From Solen grandis (Eukaryota; Mollusca; Bivalvia; Adapedonta; Solenidae), in NCBI GenBank assembly GCA_021229015.1, contig CM037777.1, positions 27,343,002 through 27,407,001 of the forward strand: a stretch of DNA of 64,000 bases, written 5' to 3'. Position 1 is the first letter of the stretch; each line of letters opens with the position of its first letter. The position numbers and the translations under genes were made by a program. The notes below the pieces were generated by a model. The model did no database searches. It saw only the letters and a program-made list of their open reading frames with translations, and had not been told where the DNA came from. Below are positions 22,383-33,769 of the stretch, in pieces.

Positions 22383-23861
22383 ATCACAAACATTTTATCT
22401 TATTACGATATCTCTTCACAGTCACAAGAAGGTCATCTGAATTACGTATTTAGAAATTATTTAAATTACACGATTACATTTGACCACGTTTTTTTATATG
22501 CGTTTAAATTTAAGCACTATAGGGCCTGCACACTATAAAATAGAAACTCTCTCTAGGATTAGGTAGGGTGAAATTAAACCCGTTTTAAACTAAAGTCAGG
22601 AGAAAATGTTGCTAATGTTGTTATAACTTGTGGCCCGATCCTTTTGCAGTCCAGTCTAAATACAATCTTTTCTTCTACATAGTGTATTAACAGTTAATCT
22701 TTAATTTCATGTATGTATGTATGTATGTATGTATGTATGTATGTATGTATGATTGCAATATGATTAAACTGAAGTCTGGTGTATAAATGTTACCCATTAT
22801 GGAAGTTCCTTATAAAAGTTATAATTAAGATGCGCTTGTTCACGCACCCTTAAGGGAAGGGTTTAGGAGGTGGGTTAGGTTGCGATTAATTGGGTTACGG
22901 CGAGGGTATTCGGCTATAAGACATTTTCCAGGCGTCAAGGTATTAATAAAATATCTATAGTTAAGTTCATCACGTGACCGTTGTGATTACCCCGGCCTCT
23001 TTCGGAATTGAAGATGACTTAAAACTGCTAGATTAAAATTAAAGTAGGATCACCTATGCATGATTATAATTTGTAAAAATACATTATAATTCATGATATT
23101 AAATGTCTATCCCTCATCTAAACCTAGAACGAATATTTGTCACTCATGAGACTCTATTTGAACCTAATCGTATAATGCAATAATGCTACATCAGCCACAA
23201 GAAAAGAAACATCTATGAAATAAGATGCCAAGGAAGTGATATGACCTAGATGCATTAATTACCGCATCTATATTTTGAACTGATTTTTTGTTTGCGTTTT
23301 CAATATACCTGTGAACGGAAGGATATAATACTTTGATAAAGAGTACCTCTGTGAAAACAGTATCGTGTTCCTGTAGAGATGAATTGGTAAAAGGACCGGA
23401 ATACGAGTCATTGTCCTTAGCAACACGTAAATACTCACAACATATAAATCTTTCATACACATCTCTGTAGTAAGCAATATGATAACCCTGTAATGGGAGT
23501 CATTCTACAAAATATCATAATTTTCCCTAGCCACCGTTTCCTTATTCATTTATTATATGATTTTTTGTTATTTGCTGAAACGTGAGATAATGCTGATGAT
23601 GTCGATTTTAAAGACGACAGCGATGATGACGATTGTGTTGTTGTTGTTGTTTTTGATGTAAATTTTGATTCTTTTTATCATTTATATATCATCTATTTTA
23701 CTATTATTATTGTTGTTGTTGTTGTTTTTTTTGTTGTTTATCACAAAGATCACAAGATGGTAATGTTGAAATCGACGATGACGATTGTTGTGATGATGAT
23801 AGCGATGAGGAGGAAGATGAAAAATACGCCTTGCTATGTTGGACCGAGGTGAAAATAAAAT
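22383..23861. other. Intergenic sequence with microsatellites
   Basis: Holds an (ATGT)n run at 22,711-22,750 and (TTG)n runs at about 23,635-23,652 and 23,708-23,727. No supported gene; the frames at 23,191-23,477 on the minus strand overlap each other in two frames and have no recognisable feature. Confidence 0.4.
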
Positions 23862-24070
23862 GGGCTCCAATTAGCGCGGAGCTAGAAATGGATAGGTGTA
23901 AGGTTCAATCCTCGCCCGTGACATACCCCAGTCGAAAGGTTCTTGTGCGAGTCTTGGGCAGTTCTAGGACGGGTCACGTTGTGTCAGGATGATTGTGATA
24001 CAATGACACCTGGCTGCGGCATGATACTGGTGTGGTGGCACTATATCCAAGTCTCAAAATGACTTAAATG
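23862..24070 (+). repeat. SINE family A, strongly diverged copy
   Basis: Recognised by the order GGTTCAATCCTCGCCCGTGA (box B region), GTGTCAGGATGATTGTGATA, ATGATACTGGTGTGGTGGCA and CAAAATGACTTAAATG. The tail is lost. Confidence 0.7.
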
Positions 24071-24595
24071 TATATTTATGATACATGTTCGTTATTTCTT
24101 CAACATTCAACGGGCCCTAATGGCCAAGTCCACGTGTCGGCCTTCTGGGGCCATTTCAATAACTTGAAAAAAAGAGTTTCGTAAGCGAAAATCCACAGAC
24201 TAATTTTTTTCTGTGATTTTTTTTTCACAAAACGTTTATATAATGCAACAAAATTACATGCCTTTGGTTTTATTGTACAAATAATAAATCGAACTAAGAA
24301 CTTTACTCGTGCAAAGTTTATTGAAATTTATCTGGGATGACCCAGTCTTCCCGTGGTAGATGACGCGGTCCATCCATCACGCAGCATATGGATCCATTCT
24401 GTGTATGAAGACCAGTTCCTACACCAGGTCAGTCCACCTATTTGTAATACCCACCCCCTCAAACCTAACTGTGTCACGATACAGACAGAAACATATATCT
24501 TCGCTGGCCGGTCGTAAACTCCTATTTGTAGCAATTAATCAGAATTACAAACAGCTATTAATTACAATAGAACACTGACACAATCAGAAAGAGCT

Positions 24596-24905
24596 AAACA
24601 TAAAACTTGCTATTTCAATAGCCATAACTCCTATGACAATTTTGTTATTTACTGAACTTATCCTTGATTTTATACTATCATACATTTTCAGCAAGTTAAG
24701 TGAAGATAAAAAAAATGTTTGACTAAAACAGAGGAAAAAGCTTAAATGTCCAATTATGACTAATTCAAGAGCCATAACTCTGAAGTACCTTAAGCGATAT
24801 GGCTGCTTATCGAATTTGACCTAGATTTTATACTTACAAACATTCTCAGCATGTTTGGTGAAGATCCGATGAAAACTATTTGAGTTAGAGAGCGGACAAA
24901 AGAGG
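24596..24905. repeat. Two-unit tandem repeat, about 150-bp period
   Basis: GCCATAACTC recurs at 24,621 and 24,771, followed in each unit by GATTTTATACT, TTTTCAGCAAGTTAAGTGAA / TCTCAGCATGTTTGGTGAAG and a run ending near AAAACAGAGG / GTTAGAGAGCGG. The second unit is better conserved or longer. It is non-coding and repeat-like. Confidence 0.6.
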
Positions 24906-25450
24906 CGTGACTGATTGACGGAGCACACCAGTGTGTGGCACTGCAAATTCGTATCACGTTAAAGTGCTTGGCGTTGCAGTGGTACAAATGGAGATAAAAC
25001 GCTGTAATTGGAATAAGCCATCAATATATTTCTTTGAAAACAGTACGTTCAGTATGTACACTGTTATTTACAAATGTACATGTATGTTTATATATACACG
25101 GAAATTAAAGAACAAAAATCGGGTTATAAATATTGTGTAGAAAGGGATGCTCAATATTGACTCAATTAGCAAACTTAGGGTAATTTAGAAATTTATTTTC
25201 TGAAACTAAAAATTGAATACATTCTCGTATAATATATTATCCAAAACGTTTGAGTAAACGGCATTTTAACTATCAGTGACGAACATGACATATTCGAGTA
25301 GCTTGCGGTTAAAATTATGCTATTCTGTTTTCAGCAGCAATATGTTTAAGATAAAAACATTTATATCGACCTGTACCAGACTACGACTGTTGTTTAAGCT
25401 GATCCGATGTCCTTACAAGTAAAACACTATAACTGAGGTACTCATTTAGT

Positions 25451-25540
25451 CCACGATGGCCGGTGGTCGTGAGTTAGATCCCCGGCCGTGACAGACCAAA
25501 GTCGTAAAATATGGTACTGGTATAGCTCGCTTGCTTAGCG
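25451..25540 (+). repeat. SINE family A, 5' part of a split copy
   Basis: Head and upper body of family A (GATGGCCGGTGGTCGTGAGT, ATCCCCGGCCGTGACA, GGTACTGGTATAGCTCGCTT). It stops abruptly where SINE B begins and continues at 25,802. Confidence 0.85.
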
Positions 25541-25793
25541 AGGGGCCTCCGTGGCCGAGAGGGTAAAGTCGCTGACTTCAACACTCACTCAGCCCCTCAC
25601 CGCGTGGGTTCGAGTCCCAGTAGGGTCATTCGGATTTTCATGTGAGGAAGCCTTCCAGCTGGCTTGCGGTAGGTCGGTGGTTCCACCTGGATGCCTCAGT
25701 GCTTTCGGGGTCTTCCTCCACCGGTTATTAGCTGGACGACGCTATATGACAGAAATGCTGTTGCGGCGAAGGTAAACTAAAAGAAATTAAAAT
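25541..25793 (+). repeat. SINE family B inserted in SINE family A
   Basis: Full-length family B: CCTCCGTGGCCGAGAGGGTA (box A region), GTGGGTTCGAGTCCCAG (box B), GTGAGGAAGCCTTCCAGCTG, then the GACGACGCTATATGACAGAA tail followed by an A-rich end (AAAGAAATTAAAATCAA). It sits inside a family A copy, so it inserted later. Confidence 0.92.
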
Positions 25794-25801
25794 CAACCTT
25801 T

Positions 25802-25965
25802 GTATATAAGGATAGTTCCAAGACTGGTTGGCCCGGTGTCAGGATAATGTGACTGGGTGTACGGCGTGATACTGCAATGTGGCAGCACTATATCTGTCTC
25901 AAGTAGACATCGTCTCCAAATGACTGAAATACTGTCGGTGGGACGTAAAACCCAACAAACAAACA
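25802..25965 (+). repeat. SINE family A, 3' part of a split copy
   Basis: Resumes with GTATATAAGGATAGTTCCAA, GTGTCAGGATAATGTGACTG and GCGTGATACTGCAATGTGGC, and ends GTCGGTGGGACGTAAAACCC plus AACAAACAAAC. A short internal block (the ATGCCACATGTCT region) is deleted between GGGTGT and ACGGCG. Confidence 0.88.
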
Positions 25966-27149
25966 TCATTTCCAAATGGTGCACAAATTCTCTGCTATCG
26001 TGTAACTGCGTCCATCTCCGGAAGTCTTCGAATGAGTTTCGTACTGGTTCGCTGTTGATAGTCAGAGCAATATTTTTTCACCGGTCAGAATGACCTTTAT
26101 GAATAATGGATAAGTAACGTCAATAAAATTATTTAATACACCATTTAGTTATTGTAAGACATTGATGTGTATTTTGGCATTTTGCGTGAAAAGCAGTTAA
26201 TAGCTCTTTCGAAAATTCTCACGTGAGAGTGAATGTACGATGTTATTTTTTTATCTTATTTATTAATCTGCAAAACAACTGTTAAAATTATCATTGTTAT
26301 ACTCGTTAAGCCTTAACACTGATTAAAACACATTGAGTAACATCTAGACATACTCATGTCACTGACCTTTGGTCATATTTAAATACTGCTTTTACTTCGC
26401 GAATTTATTTGCTGTTTTGGTAAAATTTAAGGTATACGTCACAGTCTCTGAGTGTAACCCGTGATTATTCACCTTCAATCCAGTGCAAAAGAGTCAAGGA
26501 GGGTCGTTATATATTGCGTCATATGACACACTCGGTCATTAATCATAGGCACCAACGCAAGGCCGTTTGGATGTCATAATTTTTTATGAAGTAATCTTTT
26601 CATACCAAGACAGATAACGCCGTAGATAAATTTAGTATGAATATGATGTGTACTGTATCGCTAAGAAAAAAAAACAAAAAAAAAAAACATAGTATTACGT
26701 ATAAATAGAATACAAACATCATTGCAACATCTCATTTTTTTTTCTTCAAAATCTTAAAATATACAGAGAATAATTATTGCCAATAATTTATTTATTTATT
26801 TATTTATTTATTTATTTTATTATATGCATATCCGCAATTAGAGAAAGAAAGTGAACAGGCATATCTATGAGCATATATTATCTACCCATTGCTCAATGCT
26901 ATCGAATCTAGAACAATTTAGCAACTGATCGACAAGCATGACCTCCTTAGGGGAGGTAACGGCAATGTTATACTTTATCGGAAGAAATAAGACACACGTA
27001 TCAATCATCTTCACGGTGATATTAAATTATAAATGCATCCACTGGACACGGATCTCCCCATATCGCACTATTTTCTTTATGGCAGGGGCCACAACTCTAC
27101 TACTAGGACTTAATACATTTCAAAAAGAGGTGCACAGCTTCTGCAGAAT
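25966..27149. other. Intergenic A/T-rich sequence
   Basis: Contains poly-A blocks at 26,665-26,690 and an (ATTT)n run at 26,784-26,816. A 71-codon plus frame at 26,938-27,153 runs into MITE F copy 2 and is not supported as a gene. Confidence 0.35.
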
Positions 27150-27301
27150 GTAAAGTCCTATAATGGTTTCGCTACGTCTTGGACCACTTAACCTCTACCA
27201 AGATAACCAAGGTACCCTAATGAAACATTAGGAAACCTTGGTTATCTCCGTGAAAGGCAATGAAGTCCGAAATGTAGCGGAACCATTACAGGGACTTTAC
27301 C
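27150..27301. mobile_element. MITE family F, copy 2
   Basis: Same structure as 21,666-21,813: GTAAAGTCCTATAATGGTTT on the left against ATTACAGGGACTTTAC on the right, with the shared interior ACCAAGATAACCAAGGTA ... CCTTGGTTATCTCCGTG. The left arm is more diverged than the right. The flanking TTAA is not present. Confidence 0.85.
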
Positions 27302-27734
27302 TAAAGTCATTATGAGATTAATTCTAACAGATGTGGTGCTTACAAATTGCAGTATTACGTCACAAGCAGGTAGCATGAAAGACTGATATCTCTGGGTCAT
27401 ATAGTTTTGGAAATATGTGCGACATGCGGTAAGGACAAGCAGACGTACGGTTGAACAAAGGTAAATCTGCATCCCCTACCCTTTTAAAGTGGGGACAAAC
27501 AAAGAATATAAAAGTTTTAGTACAACTTGTAATAACCTTATTTGACAGCTATTTATACAACTGATGACATGCAGAAGTGAAATGAGAACGGCTTACACTA
27601 TGTTAAATATATTAATCAAACATTATCACAAAGTAACATATAGGCAGGGTATTTGAGTATTATCCTATTAAATTTGACCAAAAAAATCTGAATCATGGGA
27701 TAATAATAACTCAATTAAATGCTGGCAGAAATGA

Positions 27735-28985
27735 GAACACTATGATTACTGCTAACGTTGAGGAACATGAGCTCCATATGACTACTACCAACGTTGAGCA
27801 CATGATACGTTTTTGACTTCTGACAAAACTGACAACCATGAGATTTATAAGATTACTGTCACGTCGAGAGACATAAAAAGTTAACGTTTATTGCCAAAGC
27901 TGAGGGACCTGAAATCTATTAGATTACTGCTAACGTCGAGGAACATGAAATCTATATTCTTATTGCCAACGTTGAGGACATGGGGACGATATGATTAATG
28001 CCTAGGTTGACATCTATTCCATACTACCAACGTTAAAAGAACATGAAATATAGTGAAATCTATATAGCAACTGCCAACAATGAGGGACAGGAAGACAACA
28101 GTCAATACACCGGCAGTGTTTGTATATCTCGATTTCGCCGATACCGGAAGCCAGATTTGCTGTTGTTAAGAGATAAATAAATTCGTCACATGACTTTTTG
28201 TGTCGAAACCCGAGTATGTCTTTGTATCGAATGCGGATGTATCAAGGTGTGACTGTATATGATTACTTCAAACGGTGAGGGACATTATACTCCATTGACT
28301 AATATCAAACTTGGAAAAGTTTGATCAATATAATCACTGCAAACGTTTGGGTAAATGAGAGCTTTAAAATTACTGCCAATGTTAAGAGATATGACATCTA
28401 TATGGTTATTGCCAACGCTGAAGTCATGACATGAATACTATATAACCACTGCCAAATGCTGGGCGAAATGAAACCTGCTGTCAACGTTGAGGGACATCAC
28501 TCCAGGACTACTACAACGTTGCGGGATATGAAAATTCCAGGACTATTTTGAGGGACATGAAACTCTAGAACTATTGCCAACGTTGAATAACATGAAAACT
28601 CGAGAACTAATGCCAAAGTTTAGGGACATGAAATCTCCAGGACTACTGTCAACGTTGAGGGACACAAAAATCCCAGGATTACGGATAATAAGGGAATTGG
28701 GCATGAAAATCAAATATGTCGAAAACTCGTGAACTAATGTCAACGTTAAGGGACATGAAAACTCTAGGACTAGTATCAACGTTGAGGGACATGAAAGAAA
28801 ACTCAAGAACTAATGTCAACGTTGAGGGACATGAAACCCCAGGGACTAACTACTGAGGGTAATGGACTACTGCCAACTTTGAAGGTCATGATTAGAAGAA
28901 GATAAAAACTTCAGGACTACTGCCAACGTTGAAGAAGATAAAAACTTCAGGACTACTGCCAACGTTGAGGGACTCATAACTCCAT
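27735..28985. repeat. Degenerate minisatellite, 36-bp consensus unit
   Basis: Well over twenty units built on ACTGCCAACGTTGAGGGACA followed by TGAAAACTCCAGG, with unit lengths of roughly 34-42 bases. Units are most alike toward the right; the two at 28,895-28,930 and 28,931-28,966 are identical over 36 bases. A stretch at about 28,100-28,255 does not match the unit. Each unit contains the palindrome AACGTT. No protein is encoded; stops occur in all frames. Confidence 0.9.
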
Positions 28986-29437
28986 GTTTTATTACTTTTA
29001 AGGTATTCAAGAAATGGATGGTGAATCATATTTAGATAAATTTCTTACCTCATTTTTATGATGTATTATTTCTAGAATTACGCATCATATAGTTAGATTT
29101 ATAATGGAATCAATCGTATAGAAGCAAAAAAGTTGTGACATAAATCACACTGAAGACGAATCTCATTGGCGTATGTCCTGAACTTAATGATATGATGAAA
29201 ATGTTAAAACATTACATTAAAAGATAAAGACCATGTGTTTGCTTTAGTATATAAAAACGCATTGTCTCTTTAGAATACATATAAGATGTTTGTTTGTTTT
29301 TAGTGAATATAGAATAGTTTGTAATCGAGGAGTGAAACAATTTTTATATGGAAAATTTAACAATTGTATCACTTCGAGATAAGATATATCCATATTCACT
29401 CAAAACAAACAAGTCTTCTCTTTATTTTATGCTAACT
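28986..29437. other. A/T-rich intergenic sequence
   Basis: Nothing recognisable; no coding frame above chance. Confidence 0.4.
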
Positions 29438-29533
29438 GCTGCTACATACCCGTATAATACCCTTTATGAGCTGCTACATACCCATATAATACCCTTTATG
29501 AGCTGCTACATACCCATATAATACCCTTTATGA
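29438..29533. repeat. Tandem triplicate of a 32-bp unit
   Basis: Three contiguous 32-base units (29,438-29,469, 29,470-29,501, 29,502-29,533), each beginning GCTGCTACATACCC and ending CCCTTTATGA. Only one base differs in the first unit. Confidence 0.95.
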
Positions 29534-30960
29534 GTAAAACAAAAGTAGTTCCGGCAGATCTATATCACTCACACTGTGGGATATGGATTTAACGCACCGA
29601 TAGAACACAATATTTCATCAGTTAGCATAAAATACATTTGCTTAATAATGTTATGGAGAAATGATCCTCCTATATTTTTTCACATACACATATATCACGT
29701 TATATATGTGTGTATATATATTTTATGATATACGTCATTGATTCTGACGCAATATTTAGGTCAAAGTAAATAAAAATATGTTCCCCTTCTGTTATATAGA
29801 ACAAATAAAACACTCTATGGTTATTTTGGTTAAATGGTTAGGAATGATGCATGACGAATCGTTTTATTATTCAGTAATGCACGTGTATTTCATTTCCTTG
29901 TGTAAAAGTGCATCCGCTAAAATGAATAAACGAAAAATATTGCTAAATATAGCAACATATGCCTACGGCATTTATTTTCTGTTTTATATTCTTATCCTTA
30001 AATGAACAGCACAATTAATGTATCGTATCCTTGAGTTTATGTTGATATTTATGCACAGCATTTCTACAGGATTAAATTAAAATTAAAGATATTGTTTATT
30101 TCACAGTATGAAAATCAATTAGTTGAATCATAATTGTATATTTGTCTTCATTTTTGTGGTGGAAAAGTAAACGTAAACGCAATTATTCATGTTTCATAGC
30201 ACTAAATTATGTATATAGATGATCGTAATGATATCCATGGATGGATATAAGTGAATGACATAAGGGGTACGGATTTAGGTCGGAAACTTAATTACTGATA
30301 TAAACAAAGGTATTATTTGACAATAAGAGCCAGTTAATTTGATCAAATATCATCCGCAGTTCGCTGATTAGTATTCTACTGTTATATATAAAGTATTTTA
30401 TATTTTATTGTATGTAATACATGATATGTATGATGAATACAATGTTAGTAGTTGCTGGATTTACGCCCCCCACCCCCGAATAAAAGATGATAATAGAATA
30501 AAATAAAATTAATAATAAAATAAAATAAAAAATAAAGAATCATATCATATATTCGCGTCTGACACTAGTTTATTAATGATAGCCCCCCCTTCTTTCAGAC
30601 AAATTAGATACGAAAGGAAATTTCCTTTTCCTGGCCCCTTTTTCCACATATACTGACGTCATCCAGATCATAAAATGATACCGTCATCCTCTCCTATGAC
30701 CTTTATTTGAAAGTCAGCCGGAGACCAGCCAAGGTGACATCGTCACCAGCCAAGCGAGAGAGTATATAGTCAGCTGATTCAGTGCGAAAAACAGCTGATA
30801 ACCGTTTCCGGTTATTATCGTCATTAATATTCAGTTTTCCAGTTATCACTTGTTTAGTATCGTATATCCGTGTATCCAGTATTCTGTAAAGGGTGTATGT
30901 TGACAAGATTTAAATAAGTTTAACATAATATGCAGGTATATTTCATAAATGAACTACAGA
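29534..30960. other. Intergenic sequence, no gene seen
   Basis: A/T-rich, with an AATAAAAT-type simple stretch at 30,485-30,538 and TATATGTGTGTATATATA near 29,703-29,720. The frames at 29,778-30,005 (plus) and 30,703-30,906 (minus) show no domain. Confidence 0.35.
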
Positions 30961-30969
30961 TTCAGATAT

Positions 30970-30970
<1 letters not shown>

Positions 30971-31009
<39 letters not shown>
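30971..31009. repeat. (GA)n microsatellite
   Basis: About 19 GA units with one interruption, directly left of the trinucleotide repeat. Confidence 0.95.
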
Positions 31010-31011
<2 letters not shown>

Positions 31012-31017
31012 TAGATC

Positions 31018-31460
31018 TTACTACTGCTACTGTTTCTTCTGCTAGTGCTGCTGCTATTACTACTACTGTTATTACCACTACTTTTACTACTGCTACTGTT
31101 TCTTCTACTAGTGCTGCTGCTATTACTACTACTTTTACTACCACTATTTTTACCACTGCTACTGTTTCTTCTGCTAGTGCTGCTGCTATTACAAGTGCTA
31201 CTGCTTACACGTTGTTTCTTCACTAGTGCTCTGTATTCATCTTTACTACCACACTTTTACCACAGTTTAGTTTTTCCATTACTACTACTCTTACTACCAC
31301 TACTTTTACAACTACTACTACTATTACTCTTACTACGACTACTGCTTCTTTTACTAGTGCTGCTACTAATATGCTTCTACAATTCTTACTTTTACTACTA
31401 CTTTTCTTCTACTAGTGCTGCAACAACAACAACTACTACTACTACCACTACTATTATTAG
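31018..31460. repeat. Trinucleotide repeat with a 66-bp higher-order unit
   Basis: Imperfect ACT/GCT/TTC triplets over about 440 bases. The phrase GCTACTGTTTCTTCT followed by GCTAGTGCTGCTGC (ACTAG in the second copy) recurs at 31,026, 31,092 and 31,158, an exact 66-base spacing (22 triplets). The resulting Leu-rich plus frame and Ser/Val-rich minus frames are not genes. Confidence 0.9.
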
Positions 31461-32054
31461 GAAGAGTCCATGACTGACAGGCCTTTTAACAGAATCACGT
31501 GCCGAAGTGTTGTCTACGATGTCAGTAAGCATTGTGTGTTTAAAAAGAGACAAAACTTAATGCTGCTACTACAACAGTAACTGTATTCGACTTTTTGCAA
31601 TAAATTAGTATAGATGTTATTGTTTTGTTCGGCTTAAAAATATTTGTAATACATTATAATAATGTTATGGTTTTTATCATATATGAAATGGCTTATATAG
31701 TAACACAGAGGCAGAAACCCAAATACAAAAGTAAGGAGTACGTGAAGATGTCACGTGGTTATCCAAATGGTCACTGGCTCAAAAAAACTAGTCATAAAGT
31801 CATCCTGTATCTTCGAGATTTTAAATTATCTCATTTCTTGTACATTTTTTTTTTGCAGATATGTATTTATTTCATATATATGATCCTTCTTCCAAAATAT
31901 CATTGTAGACTTAGATTTATGAAATAATATGCATGAGAATCATAGCATGATATATTTGATTTACTGATTATTTATTTGAAATGTCTTTAAACTGTTAAGT
32001 TTAAGTCAATAAATTGCACTATCTGTCTCTGCCTAATTTGATAGTAACTGTGAT
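31461..32054. other. Intergenic A/T-rich sequence
   Basis: A 100-codon plus frame (31,625-31,927) lacks any recognisable feature and uses A/T-rich codons like its flanks, so it is not called. Confidence 0.35.
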
Positions 32055-32055
32055 G

Positions 32056-32099
32056 CGTGAATGAATGAATGAATGAATGAATGAATGAATGAATGAATC
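32056..32099. repeat. (GAAT)n microsatellite
   Basis: About ten GAAT units next to the left end of the family E copy. Confidence 0.95.
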
Positions 32100-32100
32100 A

Positions 32101-32288
32101 GGGATGGTAGGTCGGCAAAACCTTATTTTTATACCTTTAACTTTTTTCCTGTTTTCTCTTCTTTCAGAGGATGTGACGAAACAGCGTTTTGCAACCGTGA
32201 TAATCCGAATGCTAGGAAAAACTAGGGTCGGTACAAAAACGGGGGTCGGTACAAAAACTGGGGTCGGTCGGGTAAGAGGTAACAAGTA
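32101..32288 (+). repeat. Dispersed family E, copy 2
   Basis: Matches the reverse complement of 5,591-5,789 end to end. Near its right end a 16-17 base phrase (GGGTCGGTACAAAAAC) occurs twice, then GGGGTCGGTCGGGTAAGAGG. It lies in the opposite orientation to copy 1. Confidence 0.7.
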
Positions 32289-32717
32289 CTTTTTTTATAT
32301 TACACCTAATTACCGTTTAAAATAAACAATCAATCAAGAAGCCATTATTAATATATCAAAGACATCAAAAATTCGTATTTTTTCAAGTTTCTGGGGTGGA
32401 AGTCAACAAAGGTTAACACTTTTCTAAGACGACAAAGTTCGTTTGTCGGTCACTTGAAAACATGTTTACCTTGACTTATCAAATTCATTGAGTCGTCTGT
32501 TATATTTTTAAAGTCGCTTGATGTCTTTGACCTAGAGTAACCTTGGTACCTGCAGGCTGTTATGACATCGATCTCATGAATGACGTCATTCTTTTTTTTT
32601 TCAGTAAGCAAAGTCACCGGGGAATGAGAAGCATGTAGAAGCTGCAGCGATGCAAGTGATGACGACGGAATACATGTATAGAGTATGCACTAAAGTGAAT
32701 ACTCTATACCACTGCAC

Positions 32718-33032
32718 TAGGGCTGAAACGAGTACCCGGGTACCGTGAAAAGTGCCGGTACCTGGGTATTGTGATGATATCCTTATACATAATCAACACT
32801 CTGTCAAGAAAATATTTTCCCGTTTATTCAATATAGACGTACCTACAGATGTACAAAGTCCGTACCGTTAAGCGCTTATTGAAATATATTAAAAATTAAA
32901 ATCAACGCCTCTAATGATAACTTATTATGGGCAGTAAAGTATGTATGCAATAACTACATATGTACTACGATGACTCGCGGGTAATAGTATGTTGGGTACC
33001 CTGGTAACAAAAATGGATTCGTTTCAGCCCTA
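32718..33032. mobile_element. MITE family G, copy 1
   Basis: Ends are TAGGGCTGAAACGAGTACCC and GGATTCGTTTCAGCCCTA, inverted repeats with outer match TAGGGCTGAAACGA; sub-terminal GGGTACC words occur on both sides. The flanks CACTGCAC and CACTTTAA are only a partial match, so an 8-bp hAT-type duplication is possible but not proven. No transposase is present. Confidence 0.75.
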
Positions 33033-33426
33033 CACTTTAAGATTAATTTAGAAAAGATAATAATGAAAATAATTATTTATAATAAATATATTGATGTGAG
33101 CAATTTGTCGTTAAAAATTAATTTATTCATTATCATTTTAAAATAAGAACTTTTCAAAAATGATAATAATTATAATACTACCATGATTTTCTATAAACAT
33201 AAGAAAAGCAAACACGGTCAATTTCTGTATAAGGCTACAATTTGCACACGAACCATATATGCACATTCCACTGATGTCTCGATACTCTGACCTGGATATG
33301 ATAGCAAAAAGACAAGGAGAATATGCATGTCTCGGTTTTATGAAACAGATCTCAGTAGGGAAACTGTGGAATGAGATTACCGGGGATGTAACAACTCATT
33401 CACCAATATTCCCCTCCTCCTACTCC
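33033..33426. other. Intergenic A/T-rich sequence
   Basis: No gene is supported; the frame from 33,259 runs into a CT microsatellite. Confidence 0.3.
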
Positions 33427-33447
33427 TCTCTCTCTCTCTCTCTCTCC
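33427..33447. repeat. (CT)n microsatellite
   Basis: About ten CT units within a longer pyrimidine-rich stretch (33,410-33,472). Confidence 0.9.
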
Positions 33448-33537
33448 ACCCCTCTATCTTTCTTTCTCTCTCGCGCGTGCGTATGTTTCATTTGTTTAAA
33501 CTTTTATAATATACATGTACATATACCTAAGTGACAT

Positions 33538-33750
33538 TTGCCACGGCGGCCGTAGGGTCTAAAATTTCTACGGCCATTAGCAATTCTAGGGCAGCCGCAG
33601 AAATTTCACAGCCAGTCACATATGTTAGGGTAGCCGCACGGCGTATTTTGAATTTATGGTTTACTAACCGAAAACCTGCGGCATCAATACTACCTTTAAA
33701 TCATGATGCCGCACGCTTTACCTGCGGTAGCCGTAGGGGGATAATTTAAT
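33538..33750. repeat. CCGTAG/CTACGG motif cluster, left block
   Basis: CpG-dense, GC-rich island in A/T-rich DNA, made of short degenerate words such as GGCCGTAGGG, CTACGGCC, GCAGCCGCAG and GCGGTAGCCGTAGGG in both orientations. Open frames through it come from the low stop-codon content, not from a gene. A similar block lies at 34,190-34,612. Confidence 0.6.
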
Positions 33751-33769
33751 ATATTAAGTGAAGGTTCCA

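Noticed and set aside
24328..24578. Overlapping minus and plus frames of about 70 codons
   Set aside because: Neither shows a motif or splice context; the interval is too short to choose.
25551..25775. 74-codon frame starting MAERVKSLT
   Set aside because: It is the body of SINE B, not a gene.
27735..28985. CRISPR-like array
   Set aside because: Units are contiguous and degenerate with no unique spacers, and the DNA is eukaryotic; it is a minisatellite.
31045..31473. 142-codon Leu-rich open frame
   Set aside because: It is the translation of a degenerate CTA/CTG/CTT trinucleotide repeat, and other frames are equally open.
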